Positions 45,030 through 55,744 of a stretch of 64,000 nucleotides of DNA are shown here, piece by piece. The translations under genes were made by a program, and so were the position numbers. The notes under the pieces are model-generated. The model ran no database searches. It had not been told where the DNA came from and saw nothing but the letters and a program-made list of their open reading frames with translations. Source of the stretch: Bog-756 sp963841885 (lineage in GTDB: Bacteria > Actinomycetota > Acidimicrobiia > Acidimicrobiales > RAAP-2); NCBI GenBank assembly GCA_963841885.1, contig CAWJEK010000002.1, positions 62,001 to 126,000 of the forward strand, in the 5' to 3' direction. The stretch's first letter is position 1, and the number at the start of each line of letters is the position of its first letter.

Positions 45030-46260
45030 GTGTCGCCGTCCCTTCAGCCCGCCGGCCGTACGTGGATGGGGATCGCGCAGATCGAGCGGGATCCCATCGC
45101 CTTCGTCGGGGCGTTGGGCCCGTGGACGCCCGACTACCACGACGCACACGTTCTCGTGATGAATGGGAGCGAGCCCGTGGCCTGGCTCAGGCTCGCGCCG
45201 CACGACGTCACGCCATCCGGCGTGTCTAGAGCCCTCGATCGGGAGGTGGCCACTACGTCGGAATCGGAGGTCCCGGAACATTCCGAACCCCCGGGGTCGC
45301 TCAGTATCGCCATCTGCACACGTGATCGACCCGAGATGCTCCGAACCTGCCTCGAACGGCTGCTGTGGATACAAGAGGAGAGCGGCCACGAGCCCTACGA
45401 CATCCTGGTGGTCGACAACTCCCCACGATCCGATGCGAATCAGCGCGTAGTGGATGCCCTCGCAGACGATGGACTCCGAGTAACGCGGGTAGTCGAGCCC
45501 CGGCCGGGTCTCTCGAGGGCGCGGAATGCCGCCCTCGCGGCGGCCTCCACGGATTTCGTGGCTTACACCGACGACGATGCGCTGCCAGATCACCGGTGGG
45601 CTCGAGCGCTTCACCTCGGATTCTCCTCCGACCGACGCATAGGCGTGGTGACCGGGCTCGCGGCCCCGGCAGAGATCGTCACGACGGCACAGGCTCTGTT
45701 CGAGCAGAAGGTCAACTGGAGTGATCGCCTCGAAGCCCAGACGTTCACCATGGATCAACGCGCTTCATACGACTGGCCGTTCCCATACAGCGCCGGACAT
45801 TTGGGAGCCGGTGTGAACTTTGCGATCCGGAGGGATGTGGGGCTGGCACTGGGCGGCTTTGACGAGGCCCTAGGAGCCGGTACGCGCACCGCGAGTGGGG
45901 AAGACAATGAGATGTTCGTCCGGGTCCTTCGATCAGGTGAGGCGCTCCACTACGAGCCGTCGGCCATCGTCTGGCATGTTCACCGGCGCACGGATGCCGA
46001 GCTGCGCCATCTCCTCTACAGCTACGGCAAGGGTCTGTCGGCGGCGGCGGTTACGCGAATTCCTCGAACCAGGGCGGTTGGATATGGTTTCAGGAACGAT
46101 TCGAGGTGCATGGAACCTGAGCCGCCACCGGAGAGGTGAACTCGATTCGGGAATGCCCAGAAGCCACCTGATGGCCGAGTTGGCCGGAGTACTCGTTGGC
46201 CCGGTGGCGTATGCAGCGGAACGACTGTCCGCACGCCAAAATTCGAAGCGGAGCGACTGA
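45030..46260 (+). CDS. glycosyltransferase family 2, one frameshift
   Basis: About 410 residues. The N-terminal ~80 residues (VGALGPWTPDYHDAHVLVM and WLRLAPHD) are typical of a subgroup of actinobacterial GT2 enzymes. The catalytic domain has SIAICTRDRPEML, ILVVDNSPRSD, RVVEPRPGLSRARNAALAAA, VAYTDDDALPD and GEDNEMFVRVL. A frameshift near 46050 joins to a C-terminal stretch with HLMAELAGVLVGPVAYAAER. GTG 45030, with GGAG nine bases upstream, is preferred; an earlier in-frame GTG at 44976 exists. It sits four bases before the oxidoreductase gene and is probably in one operon with it and the epimerase. Confidence 0.84.
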
Positions 46261-46264
46261 ACTC

Positions 46265-47868
46265 GTGACCCACACATTGATCGTCGGATCCGGACCAGCC
46301 GCCGCCGGTGCGGCGTTGGCGTTGATCGGCGACCCGACGCAGCGGATCACCATCTTGGACGTCGGCAATGAACTGGGCAGTGAGCAACGGCATGCTGTCG
46401 ATCGGCTCAGTGCTCTGCGCCCGGTCGACTGGGCGCCCGAGGATGTGGAGCTCATTCGCCGCGCAGCCCTCAGAAGTGGAAGTACGGGGTTTGCCGGAGA
46501 AGCGGAGCTATGGCACAGACTTCCCATTTCGCGATGTCGGACAGTTGTCCGGAGTGCGGGGTATCGGTCCGGTGAACACAGCCGTGATCTCCGGCGCCTA
46601 CGGCGGCTTGAGCAATGTCTGGGGATCCCAGGTGATGCCGTTCACCGCGTCGACCTTTGGTGACTGGCCGGTGAGCCTGGCAGAAATGGAGCCGCACTAT
46701 CGGGAGATACTGACTGAGATCCCCTACGCCGGCGAAGATGATGCGCTGTCGGAGCACTTCCCGCTGATCGGCAAGGCGCAGCCGCTCCCTGACCTCGCAC
46801 CGAGAACCGAACAGGTCCTCGAAGCGGCAGACCGGCACCGATCAGCCCTCCGTCGTGCGGGTGTCGTGGTGGGGAGAGCCCGGCTGGCCTTCGATTCGGG
46901 ACCGTGTGTGCGCTGCGGGCTATGCATGACCGGTTGCCCCTATTCACTGATCTACTCGTCGGCTTCGACGTTCGACCGGCTGCGCCGGGAGCAACGCGTC
47001 GAGTACCACTCCCAGATGCTGGTCAGCCACGTGGGAGAAGAGGGCGATCGACCCTATGTGATGGCAAGAGACCTGGCGGGCGACACCGTGCACCGGTTCG
47101 ACGCAGACCAGATTTTCCTCGGTTGCGGAGCTATTGGGACCACCCGGCTGGTGCTCGGATCACTCGGGATCTTCGACCAGGACGTCGAAATTCGCCGAGT
47201 CGGCGCAGTTCGTGGTGCCGATGGTCTCGCGTCGTCCCGTCCCGGACCCACGCCTGTCCACCGAATTCACTCTCAACCAATTCAACATGGTTGTCGCTAC
47301 TGACCAAGAGTGGCGCGACGTTGCGCAGATACACTTCTATCCCTACAACCCGGCCATCGGCGGCGCCCTCCCTTCGATCTTCAACAGCCGAGCCGGTGAA
47401 CCGATGGCTGGCCAGATCCTCCGGCGGCTCACCGTCGGACTTGGATATCTCCCTTCGTGGGCTTCGTCGCCTTTCCTGGTCCGAGCGGAGCAGTCTTCGG
47501 ATGCGGGAGTTCTGCCGAACCTGGTGCTTCGGGGAAACGTCACCGAGTTCAACCGAACACCGATGTACCGGCAGGTGATCCGACAGATGGCCAAAGCCGC
47601 CCCCCGCCTCGATCTGTGGCCGGTGGTGCCGATGATGTTCTTGTCGGCGGCCGGCAAGAGCTACCACTTCGGAGCCAGCTTCCCTCACCGGACACGACCC
47701 GCCGACGGGCCGTTGACCACCGATCGGCTGGGACGCCTACATGAGTGGGAACACGTGCACCTGATCGACGCTTCGGTGTTCCCCACGGTCCCGGCCACGA
47801 CGTTCACACTCACGATCATGGCCAATGCGCATCGCATCGCCACCGAGGCGCGTGGAATGGCGTCCTGA
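46265..47868 (+). CDS. GMC-type FAD oxidoreductase with a ferredoxin-like Cys cluster, two frameshifts
   Basis: GTG 46265 begins THTLIVGSGPAAAGAALAL, a Rossmann FAD-binding motif. GPVNTAVISGAYGGLSNVWG is the GMC flavin loop. An insert with CVRCGLCMTGCPYSLIY has the CxxCxxCxxxCP spacing of a 4Fe-4S ferredoxin site. The C-terminus (HLIDASVFPTVPATTFTLTI, then MANAHRIA) matches the GMC C-terminal motif with His. Frameshifts lie near 46495 and 47195; joined length is about 535 residues. Such proteins occur in polysaccharide clusters, presumably oxidising a sugar. The downstream epimerase start overlaps its stop (TGATG). Substrate and electron acceptor are unknown. Confidence 0.82.
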
Positions 47869-48746
47869 TGGGATTACAACCGAGAACGGTCGCGATCACC
47901 GGGTCGTCCGGCTATCTCGGGGGAATCATCCGGGAAGAAATTCGGCGACGCGGCCTCCTGGCGATCGATCTCGTACGGTCGCCTCAGGGGGATGTGGCCC
48001 GTCGCTTCAGGCTGGACGACGAACTCGATCCTGGTCTGCTCGACGACGTCGACATCCTGGTCCATTGCGCGTACGACATGGCGCTCCACTCCAGAAGCGA
48101 CATCCGTCGGGTGAACGTCGAGGGGACGAGGCGACTGGTCGAGTTGGCCGAGGCGTCGGGAGTCCGGCGCACGATCGTCCTTTCGTCGATGTCTGCGTGG
48201 AGCGGGACCGAGCAGTTGTACGGACGGGCGAAACTCGAGATCGAGGAGCTGTCCTTGGCTCACGGGGCAATCCCGATCCGCCCCGGACTCGTGTACGGGC
48301 AGAATCCGGGTGGGATGATGGGGACCCTCCGGCGCCTCGCCGGACTCCCGATCATCCCGTTAGTGGGTGGGAGCGCGATTCAGTTCACGGTCCACGAGGA
48401 TGACTTCGTAGCGGCTGTATGGGCCCTCGCAACTGCGCCCGAGCTGCCCAGTCTGCCGATCGGCGTCGCCAATCCCGTCCCGGTATCGTTCCGCCACATC
48501 CTTGAACGACTCGTCTGGGACGACGGGCGGAATCCCCACTTCCTTCCGGTGAGCTGGCATCTGCTGAAAGCGGCGCTGGAAGTCGGGGAGAGGTGCAACG
48601 TCCCGTTGCCCGTGCGCAGTGACTCGCTGCTCGGCCTGGTGAAGCCGGCCGCCAGCGTGCCCAATCTCGAGATCCTCGACGACTTGGGAATCCAACTGCG
48701 CAGATACGGCCAGCCCGTGCCCGTGCCGACGATGGAGCCGGATTGA
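47868..48746 (+). CDS. NAD(P)-dependent epimerase/dehydratase (extended SDR)
   Basis: Intact 292-residue protein starting at ATG 47868, overlapping the oxidoreductase stop. VAITGSSGYLGG is the GxxGxxG nucleotide-binding motif, LSSMSAWSG supplies the catalytic Ser region, and YGRAKLEIE is YxxxK. RPGLVYGQNPGG follows as in nucleotide-sugar epimerases. Likely partner of the preceding FAD oxidoreductase: oxidation followed by reduction or epimerisation of a sugar is a known two-enzyme scheme (as in DprE1/DprE2). The substrate here is only inferred to be a sugar. It is the last gene before a 300-base gap. Confidence 0.88.
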   Translation: MGLQPRTVAITGSSGYLGGIIREEIRRRGLLAIDLVRSPQGDVARRFRLDDELDPGLLDDVDILVHCAYDMALHSRSDIRRVNVEGTRRLVELAEASGVRRTIVLSSMSAWSGTEQLYGRAKLEIEELSLAHGAIPIRPGLVYGQNPGGMMGTLRRLAGLPIIPLVGGSAIQFTVHEDDFVAAVWALATAPELPSLPIGVANPVPVSFRHILERLVWDDGRNPHFLPVSWHLLKAALEVGERCNVPLPVRSDSLLGLVKPAASVPNLEILDDLGIQLRRYGQPVPVPTMEPD

Positions 48747-48775
48747 GTTGTCCGTCCCGGATTGAACTGTCCGTC
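48738..48775. repeat. 19-bp tandem direct repeat at the epimerase 3' end
   Basis: CCGGATTGAGTTGTCCGTC is followed at once by CCGGATTGAACTGTCCGTC (two mismatches). The first copy contains the epimerase stop codon. This is a small tandem duplication; the second copy would keep a stop in the same relative place. Confidence 0.75.
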
Positions 48776-49046
48776 ACGGGGGTCGCCGAACTGGTGCCGT
48801 GCCCGTATCCACGGCGCTCGACTAGTCAGTTCCGCGACTCCGCTGTCCGGTCTTTGTCCTGGTAGGGTGGGTCGAATTGTTACAACCAGTGGCAAATAGC
48901 GGGCAGGGCATGGCTGATTGTTGCATCCATCACCCCCTAGTCGTGGGCACCCTCCGGCTGTTTTGCGCGCCCTCTGCACCTTGCATTTCACGGAGGGTGA
49001 CGGCCGGACAGATGTCCTCGGAAGTACCCGAGCCAACGATTAGCTG
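48747..49046. other. 300-bp leader/intergenic region with a long inverted repeat
   Basis: No gene seen. CACCCTCCG at 48948-48956 and CGGAGGGTG at 48991-48999 are perfect nine-base complementary arms 34 bases apart, about 50 bases before the next start. They could fold into a structured leader. The segment 48870-48940 is richer in A+T than its flanks and is the likeliest promoter site. Confidence 0.45.
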
Positions 49047-51286
49047 ATGGTCGCCTTGGTCGGGACGACAACGGTCGAAGAGGACGGAGACCAGGTTCGG
49101 GGCAGTCATGATGCCCGAGCAGAGCGGGGCACCAGTGGACCGCGACACAGCCGGCGCCTCCAGCAGCTCGATTCCGAGGAAGCCGCAGCGCGCCTGACCA
49201 GGATCATCGCCGCCGCCTGTTCCATCCTGCTTCTCGTGGCCCTCGTGGTGGCCGTCGTCGTCGGCGTCCACCCGCTCTCCACGTTATGCGTGGTGATCTT
49301 CGGCATCCTGGGCATAGGTTCGGCGCCACTCCAACTCTCGAATCGAATCTTCGGAGCCCGGTTCGTCACATTGGCATCGGGGATCGGGATCTCGGTCGTT
49401 CTCCTCACGGGATGCATCCTGATCGAGCTCCACTGGTGGGCGATCGGCCAGACGCTCTTCTGGATGTTCGCTGCAGGAGCGCTCATCCTGCACGGAAACA
49501 CCCTGGCGACCGAGCGCCCCTGGCTTCTGCGAGTTGACCGAGAGCGGGTCCTCCAGTCTCTCGTTGGAGACAGGCGCAGCAGGGTCGTCACCGTACTGAC
49601 CGCCGTTGGGTTCGTGCTCTGCGTCGCGGGTGCAGTACCCCATCTCCACGCCATTCCGGGACCGGGTGGCATGCTTACGACGATCGGGCCGGTGTGGTTC
49701 GTCGGACTGGCCTTCGTCCTGATCGCGGTCGGCATGGCATGGACCACCCCAGGGACGGTCATCGCACTGCCGGTCTTGGCGGTGGCGGCAATCTGTCACC
49801 GGAACCCCCACCCTCATCGACGACCTTGCCCGGTACGACTGGACGCAGAAGCACATCGGGGTCACGCTCTACTTCCTTCAGCACGGTACAGCCAACCCGC
49901 GGATCGACATCTACCAGTCGTGGCCCGGTCTGTTTGCCGGCATCGCATGGCTCAACCATGCCGGGTTCGTCAACAACATCGAATCGATCTGCGGTTCGGC
50001 CGCTCGGCGCTACGCTCCTCGGCCTCATCGCCGTCCGGACGATCGGCCGGGCAGTGGGCCTCGAGGACCGGAACGCCTGGATGGCGGGTCTCCTGTTCGT
50101 CATCGGGGACACAGTCAGCCAGGACTACTTCTCGCCGCAATCGATCGCGTTCGTCGCGTCGCTCGTCCTGGTGGCGATCTCCTGGCAGCGCCGGGATGTT
50201 CCGCACCGCATGATGGTGTACGAGTGGCTGCTGATCGTGATGCTCGGTATGGCCATAGCGGTCACCCACCAACTCACTCCGTTCGTCATATCGGGGGTGC
50301 TGCTGATCCTGGCCATCTTCGGTCTCGTCAAGTCCCGGGCGATCCCATTCGTAGTATTCGCGCCGGCGGTTCTCTGGGCCACCATCCACACGTCCCAGGT
50401 CAAGCGGTATTTCGACTTTGGCGCACTAGGCAAAGTCACGTCCAACGTCAATTCCCAACGCCGCCCTTGGATACCACTACACGACCTACGTACATCTGTC
50501 GGTCTACGGCCAGGTCCTCGCACCGGCGATCATGGTGGGTCTGGCTGCCATCTCCTTCCTGACTCGGAGAAACCGCGTGGCCTGGGCGATGGCCTGCTGT
50601 GTCGGTTCGATGGTGGGCTTGCTGTTCGTGCACTACGGAAACGAGGACGTGCTGCGGGCCACCCTGTTCGCCACCCCGTGGCTCGCGTCCTCGCCGCGTA
50701 TGGCGACTGGCGAAGTACTGTGATTCGTAGGGCGATGCTCCTTCTCGCCATCCCAGTCATCACCGTGGCCTACCTCTTCGCTGACGTGGGGATCGACAAT
50801 GTGTACGTCGTGCGACCGGATGACCTGGCTGTCGTCCACTACTTCGAGAGCACTGCCCGGACGAACTCCATCCTGGTCTCAGTGGGAAACAGGTCGTACA
50901 TCCCGGTGAAGTCATCTCCGAATTACCCGAACCTGAACTACGGGGCGTACAACATCACCAAGCGGTTCGGAACGTCGGATGCCGACATGGCACGGGCTGC
51001 GGTGTACTTCTCGGAGTACGTGACGGCGAACTGGCAGGGGGAACCGAAGTACCTGCGGACGACTTCCGATGTCTACGTGGTGCTCACTGGTCAGGCGGCG
51101 GCCCAGTGGTCCGCGGACGGTGCACTGAGCGAGCAGGACTACGGTGCTTTCGCAGCGAAGCTGTCCCAGTTGGGTGCCTGGAAGCTGGTGAAGGAGACTC
51201 CGACAGCCAAGCTGTTGAAGTTCATTCCACCAGCTACGCCTGCTACAAAGTCGACCACCACCGGGAACAAGGACAAAGGTCGATGA
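49047..51286 (+). CDS. large polytopic membrane protein, probably glycan polymerase or GT-C-like, about four frameshifts
   Basis: Reading across frames gives one protein of about 745 residues with at least ten hydrophobic helices (for example IIAAACSILLLVALVVAVVV, VVTVLTAVGFVLCVAGAVP, FVISGVLLILAIFGLVKS). A soluble loop reads RYDWTQKHIGVTLYFLQHG then IDIYQSWPGLFAGIAWLNHA, and there is a soluble C-terminal domain ending in a Thr/Lys tail. DYFSPQSIAF and TPFVISG resemble polymerases and GT-C transferases that act on lipid-linked sugars. Frameshifts fall near 49790, 49990, 50455 and 50690. The real N-terminus may be ATG 49108 (MMPEQSGAP) with a fifth shift. Exact family not recognised. Confidence 0.7.
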
Positions 51287-51422
51287 GGTCGCCGATTCGG
51301 ACGATTGAACCGTCCGTGTGCGTCCCCTGGTGCCTCAGGCAGTGGGGATGCGTCGACCAGGCGGAGTTCCAGCCCGCGCCCACCCCGATTCCCTTAGAAC
51401 ACCACCGGCACGCCCAGCGCTC

Positions 51423-52498
51423 GTGGCGAGGTCGGATTTGACGCCCGTAGATGAAATCGTGGTCGGACTGATCGGTCCGGACATCTCAGGCGGAGCACCG
51501 GGAGGTATGGCATCGATCTCTCGTGGACTGGTGGAGGGCTTCAGGTCCGACACGTCGGTCAGGGTGGTCCCGATGAGCAACTTCGTGGAAGGAACATTGA
51601 TCGCACGCCTTGGTGCGGCGCTCGGATCGAACCTGTCCGTGTTCCGGATGCGACGCGAACTGATGTCATCCACATCCAGGTGGCGACGGGTTGGAGTGTC
51701 GAACGTGATCTGGTCACGGTTTCGGCGGCACGAGCCGTGAAGATCCCCGTGGTACTCCAGTTCCACGGTGCGGATCAGAAGGGCGACTACGAGCGGAGCC
51801 CTCGATTCCAGAAGTTCGCCTATCGGGTTCTGTTCAAGGCGAGTCCCGCGAACATCGCCCTCGGACGCCGGGCAGCAACGTGGCTCGAAGAGATCTGCCC
51901 CCAGGTGCCCGTTTGGGTGGTTCCGAATTTCGTGGATACGCGGGATTCGACCCCGCCGGTCGGACAGGATGTGGCCAATTCGCATTCATCGGACGTGTGG
52001 GTCCTCGGAAAGGGATCTACGATCTGCTGGATGCCGTGACCATGCTCGTGGACAAGGGGATCCGACTCGAGGTGGACGTCATGGGGGACGGCGAGGTCGA
52101 GGAGGTTGAGCCCCGTCAGGGCCGATGAGCGCCTCCGGGGGCGGGTACGGATCCACGGCTGGTGCGGTGCCGACGAGGTTGCCTCGATACTCGATGAGTG
52201 CTGGTCCCTCGTGCTCCCGTCGTATGCCGAAGGATTACCGATGGCTGCCCTCGAGGCGATGGCGCGCGGGAGAGCGGTCATTGCCACCCGGGTGGGGGAG
52301 ATGGAAGATGCCGTTGTCGATGGACGATCGGGGATCCTCGTCGAGCCCGGGGACGTGAAGGCACTTGCCGAAGCCATGCAGGTCATCGTGGGTGGTCCCG
52401 AGCTCGCGACGGAAATGGGTCGTTTCGGCCAAGGCGTCATCGCGCGGGACTTCACCCAGCACGTGGTCGTGGGACTGCTGGGGGAATATACCGGATAG
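51423..52498 (+). CDS. glycosyltransferase family 4 (GT-B), three frameshifts
   Basis: Joined frames give about 358 residues. The N-terminal domain has VVGLIGPDISGGAPGGMAS and DVIHIQVATGW; the middle has PVVLQFHGAD and VPVWVVPNFVD. The C-terminal domain has FAFIGRVGPRKGIYDLLDA, VRIHGWCG, then LPSYAEGLPMAALEAMARG and PVIATRVGE-like residues. The E(x7)E motif of retaining GT4 enzymes is visible in the EGLPMAALEAMA segment. Frameshifts lie near 51670, 51975 and 52100. Start GTG 51423 or TTG 51438. It is followed 25 bases later by a sulfotransferase gene, consistent with a sulfated glycan. Confidence 0.85.
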
Positions 52499-52523
52499 CC
52501 GCTCGCCGTCCGGGCGCGACGGC

Positions 52524-53515
52524 ATGACGACTGAAGGACCGATCACCGATGGGCGCCAGGATCCGTCGGTCCTGCTCTTCGTCGGCGCGGGCAGAAGCGG
52601 GACGACGGTCCTGGAGATGTTGATCGGCAGGGAGTTCGCGGCCACGGGCATCGGCGAGGTTCGATGGCTTTGGGAGCGGGGGCTGGACGACAATCAGCTG
52701 TGTTCGTGCGGAGTGCCGACCAGATCGTGTCCGCTCTGGTCACGCGTGTTTACCGAGGTCCGCGCAGGCTTCAGCGATGAACGGGAGTTCCGGACCGCAG
52801 TGGAGGGGTTCAATGCCGTGATGGGGCAGCGCATAGTTCCATTGCTGCCGGTGAAGAGCACCGAGACGCGGACCCGCCTCGAGCAGGCCCGTAAACTCGT
52901 CGGTGCCGTCTACCGAGCAGTGGACACCGCCTGCGACGCGGCCATCATCGTGGATTCCTCCAAGGACCCGACGTTCGCCTATGTGGTGGAGACGACACCG
53001 GGCATCAATGCGGCCTATGTGAGTCTCATCCGAGACAGCAGAGCCGTCGTCTACAGCTGGAAGCGGAAGAAGCTCCGTCCCGAAGTCCACTGGACGACAG
53101 ACGAGATGCCCCACCCGAGCACGTTCACGGTGAGCCTCGACTGGGTCTCGCAATTCTTGCTGTCGACTGGTTGATGCGCGGACGCAGGCAACGCCTCCTT
53201 ACGTTGCGGTACGAGGTCTTCACAGCGGGAGCCAGGCGACACCATGCGGCAGCTGAAGAGTCTGCTGGTCAGCGCCGGGAGCAGGTGCTTCCGAGTGATC
53301 CTGCAAAGCCCTGCTACCACTCGGTATCGGGCAATCCTGTGCGATTCAGCGAGAAGGCAATGGACATCCGGCCCGACGAGGAGTGGCGAGGCAAGCTGTC
53401 CCGCCGCGACCGGATTCTCACCTCGGTACTCACCGGCCCGATGCTGGTCCTGCACCGGGCGGCGGTGCGACGAGATCTCCTGGAAAACAACCAACCCAGC
53501 GTAGGCGGCAAATAA
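52524..53515 (+). CDS. sulfotransferase family protein, two or three frameshifts
   Basis: VLLFVGAGRSGTTVLEML near residue 18 is the 5'-phosphosulfate loop that binds PAPS. VDSSKDPTFAY and VSLIRDSRAVVYSW supply the 3'-phosphate-binding Arg/Ser region, both typical of Sulfotransfer_3-type enzymes. After SLDWVSQFLL the frame breaks near 53155; other frames continue with LLTLRYEVF and HSVSGNPVRF, then RPDEEWRGKLSRRDR, the normal C-terminal end of this family. Length is about 330 residues. It probably sulfates a surface glycan made by the neighbouring transferases. ATG 52524 is the start. Confidence 0.83.
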
Positions 53516-53630
53516 CTGCCAGACCCTGGTCGGCGATTCAACAATGCGTCACCCACGACGACTAGGAGAATCAAACTCAAGCATCGTAACTTCGGCTCTT
53601 GTCCGTGCTTCTATAGTGTCAATTCGTAGT

Positions 53631-54359
53631 TCAGAAATTGTGGAAGTCTCGGGAGAATCGATCGGCGAGATAGTCGAGGTCGCTCGAAGAAACACTCTCG
53701 GGGGATGTGGTTTGATCCAGGGTCTGACTCGCTCCGATTCCCGATGAGTTGTTGTGCTGGATTCTGCGGACAGGGATTCCGATCTTGGATTGCACCGTCT
53801 GGAAATCGGCTCCGAGATTCTCGAATCTACCGATGAAGTCGACCATGACACCTCCGTCCACATCGCACACCGAATCCGTTTGGGGTTGCATGCCTAGCGC
53901 CTCGGCAGCACGAGGATGGCGGATGAACGAGGAGAACGAATCCGAATCGCGATAGGCCTCCATCGCCTTCCAGCCGTTCGGGTCACCCCGGTGACCTGGG
54001 GGAGTCAGGTACCAGACGTTCCGCACGAGGAGTTGGTCCCGTTCAGCTGCCTTTACGCGCCATGTAGTTGTAGAGCGATATGGCTCTAGTCACGGGGTGT
54101 AGGACAAATGCGAAGGTGAAATAGTCATTCCAGATCTCGGGGGATACACAGGCTCGGATTTCGCGGGCCGTACTGTGCTTATCGAGGGGCCGATACTCCT
54201 TGGGGGATCGACCCTGGATCCGTCGCATGAAGGCCTGAAAGTCGTTCTGGATGATGAAGTCGCCCTTGCCCAGCACCGGTTGACTGCATCACTGATCGAA
54301 TCACCTGCCGTCTTCATGGTGTGCACGAAGATGAAGCGATGGCGGTGGGAGATGATCAT
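53631..54359 (-). CDS. second sulfotransferase-like protein, two frameshifts, low G+C
   Basis: ISHRHRFIFVHTMKTAGDSI begins the protein, matching the KTAGTS-type PAPS loop of carbohydrate sulfotransferases (Sulfotransfer_2). Then come WNDYFTFAFVLHPVTRAISL (the R/S 3'-phosphate site of the form VRHPxxRxxSxY) and, after a shift near 54050, DFIGRFENLGADFQTVQSKI, all family features. Total about 243 residues. Two sampled lines in this gene are 53% and 55% G+C, against about 70% in the NRPS genes, and codon use is less GC-biased. This suggests recent acquisition. Convergent with the preceding sulfotransferase gene and next to GH5. Confidence 0.78.
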
Positions 54360-54425
54360 CGTCGGCGGCTTTTACGCTTTTGACGGGAAATCCCCACTTC
54401 ACGCAGTCGGAATGGCTGGTGGCGA

Positions 54426-55632
54426 TCACCGGGACGATGCGTGGGCGGAGAGATAGGTTATAGAGAGCTGACCCTGCCGGATTAACGGTGCTGGGGGCAC
54501 CCACCCACGAAGACAGGAGGGAAAGATTGTTCTCCCTGCATCCATTCATCGGATGGGATGGCTGCCATCCCCAAGCCAGATAGGAGATGTTGTGCTGGTC
54601 GGCCCAGGCCATGTAGTCCGTCAGGTATGCGGCTGAACGAGTCACGCTCGCCGACCTCACTCGTGACTACGGGAACGTGGGCTGCGACGGGCAAGACGCT
54701 CAGTTCCAGCATGCGGGGGTGTTACACGCCGTCCAGTTGTAGGTGTGGAATCCAGCCACGAGCTGATGGAGGGGATCGACGGGCTGATATTCCAACCACG
54801 CACAGGTGCCGGTTCCGCCACCATCCTGGGTCACGCCGCATGGGTCACCAGCCCAAATCAGCCCTCCGAGGATGATCGGTTGCTGTGCGCCGGCGTCGCG
54901 GACGGCGTTGACCAGTTCCTGCATTCCGGCCATCTCGTAGGAACTTGCGTGCAGGTCGAGGTCGTCGAGACGCAGAGGTCGGCCGAAGCGGTGCAGCCGT
55001 CCCTCCAGCAGGTCCAGTCTGCTGCTGTGGGGTTTCTCTTTCGAGGTAGGGCTCGTTGAAGAGGTCGAACATCACGGAATGATCGTCGGAGAAGGTCGAG
55101 GCCACCTGGCTCCAGAACTGTGCGGAGTGGTCTTGGTCCGGCATCGGCCACTGTTCGTCGCCCGGGTGGACCCTGGAGCGGACCAATGAAGGTCGAGTAT
55201 TGCGATGAGGCCAGCCCGGTTCAGCTCGACCACCCACCGCTTGATCGCCTTCTGGTACGCCGGACCCGAGAAGGCGGCAGGTGCGCCGTTGATCCCGAGC
55301 CAGCAGTCCTCGTTCATCGGAACACGAACAGCATTGATGTGCCACGCTGCGATCGACCTGGCTTCTTTGCTGTTGAACGGACCCCAAGAGAAGCCCTTGC
55401 CGACGATGCAGGCGCTTTCGGTCCCCGAGGCATCGACCCCGAGGAGCCGGATTGGCTGGCCGGACGAGGCCACGAGATTGTTCTGGACAACCTTGACCGA
55501 GGTGGCACCCGACCCATTCACGGGGACCGACTGGCCGGTCGTGGGCGTGGTCGTGGTCTGGGAACCAGATCCTGAACCACCGGTTGGGCTGCCACAACCG
55601 GCCGCGGCCAAGGGGATGGCGGCCAACACCAT
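54426..55632 (-). CDS. lipoprotein glycoside hydrolase family 5 (cellulase-like), about four frameshifts
   Basis: The N-terminus (VLAAIPLAAAGCG) is a lipoprotein signal with lipobox LAAAGC, followed by a Ser/Gly/Thr linker. The catalytic TIM barrel shows IRLLGVDASGTES, INAVRVPMNEDCWLG, LIAILDLHWSAPG, VMFDLFNEPYLE (acid/base Glu in NEP), FHTYNWTACNTPACW and VVTSEVGERDS (nucleophile Glu), with YLAWGWQPSHP near the end. These are hallmarks of GH5. Frames change near 55150, 55030, 54720 and 54620; a further shift near 54455 would give the final stop at 54426 (LSAHASSR). It probably trims or degrades a beta-glucan-like surface polymer on the outer face of the membrane. Confidence 0.8.
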
Positions 55633-55744
55633 CAGAAGTAGGGAAATTCCGTCGAGCCCCGATGGTCAATGGACGCTATCGGAGGGCATATGCCACTTCA
55701 AGGCGGCTGGGGCACCGCTTAGCACCCCCAACTGTCATTCCTGG

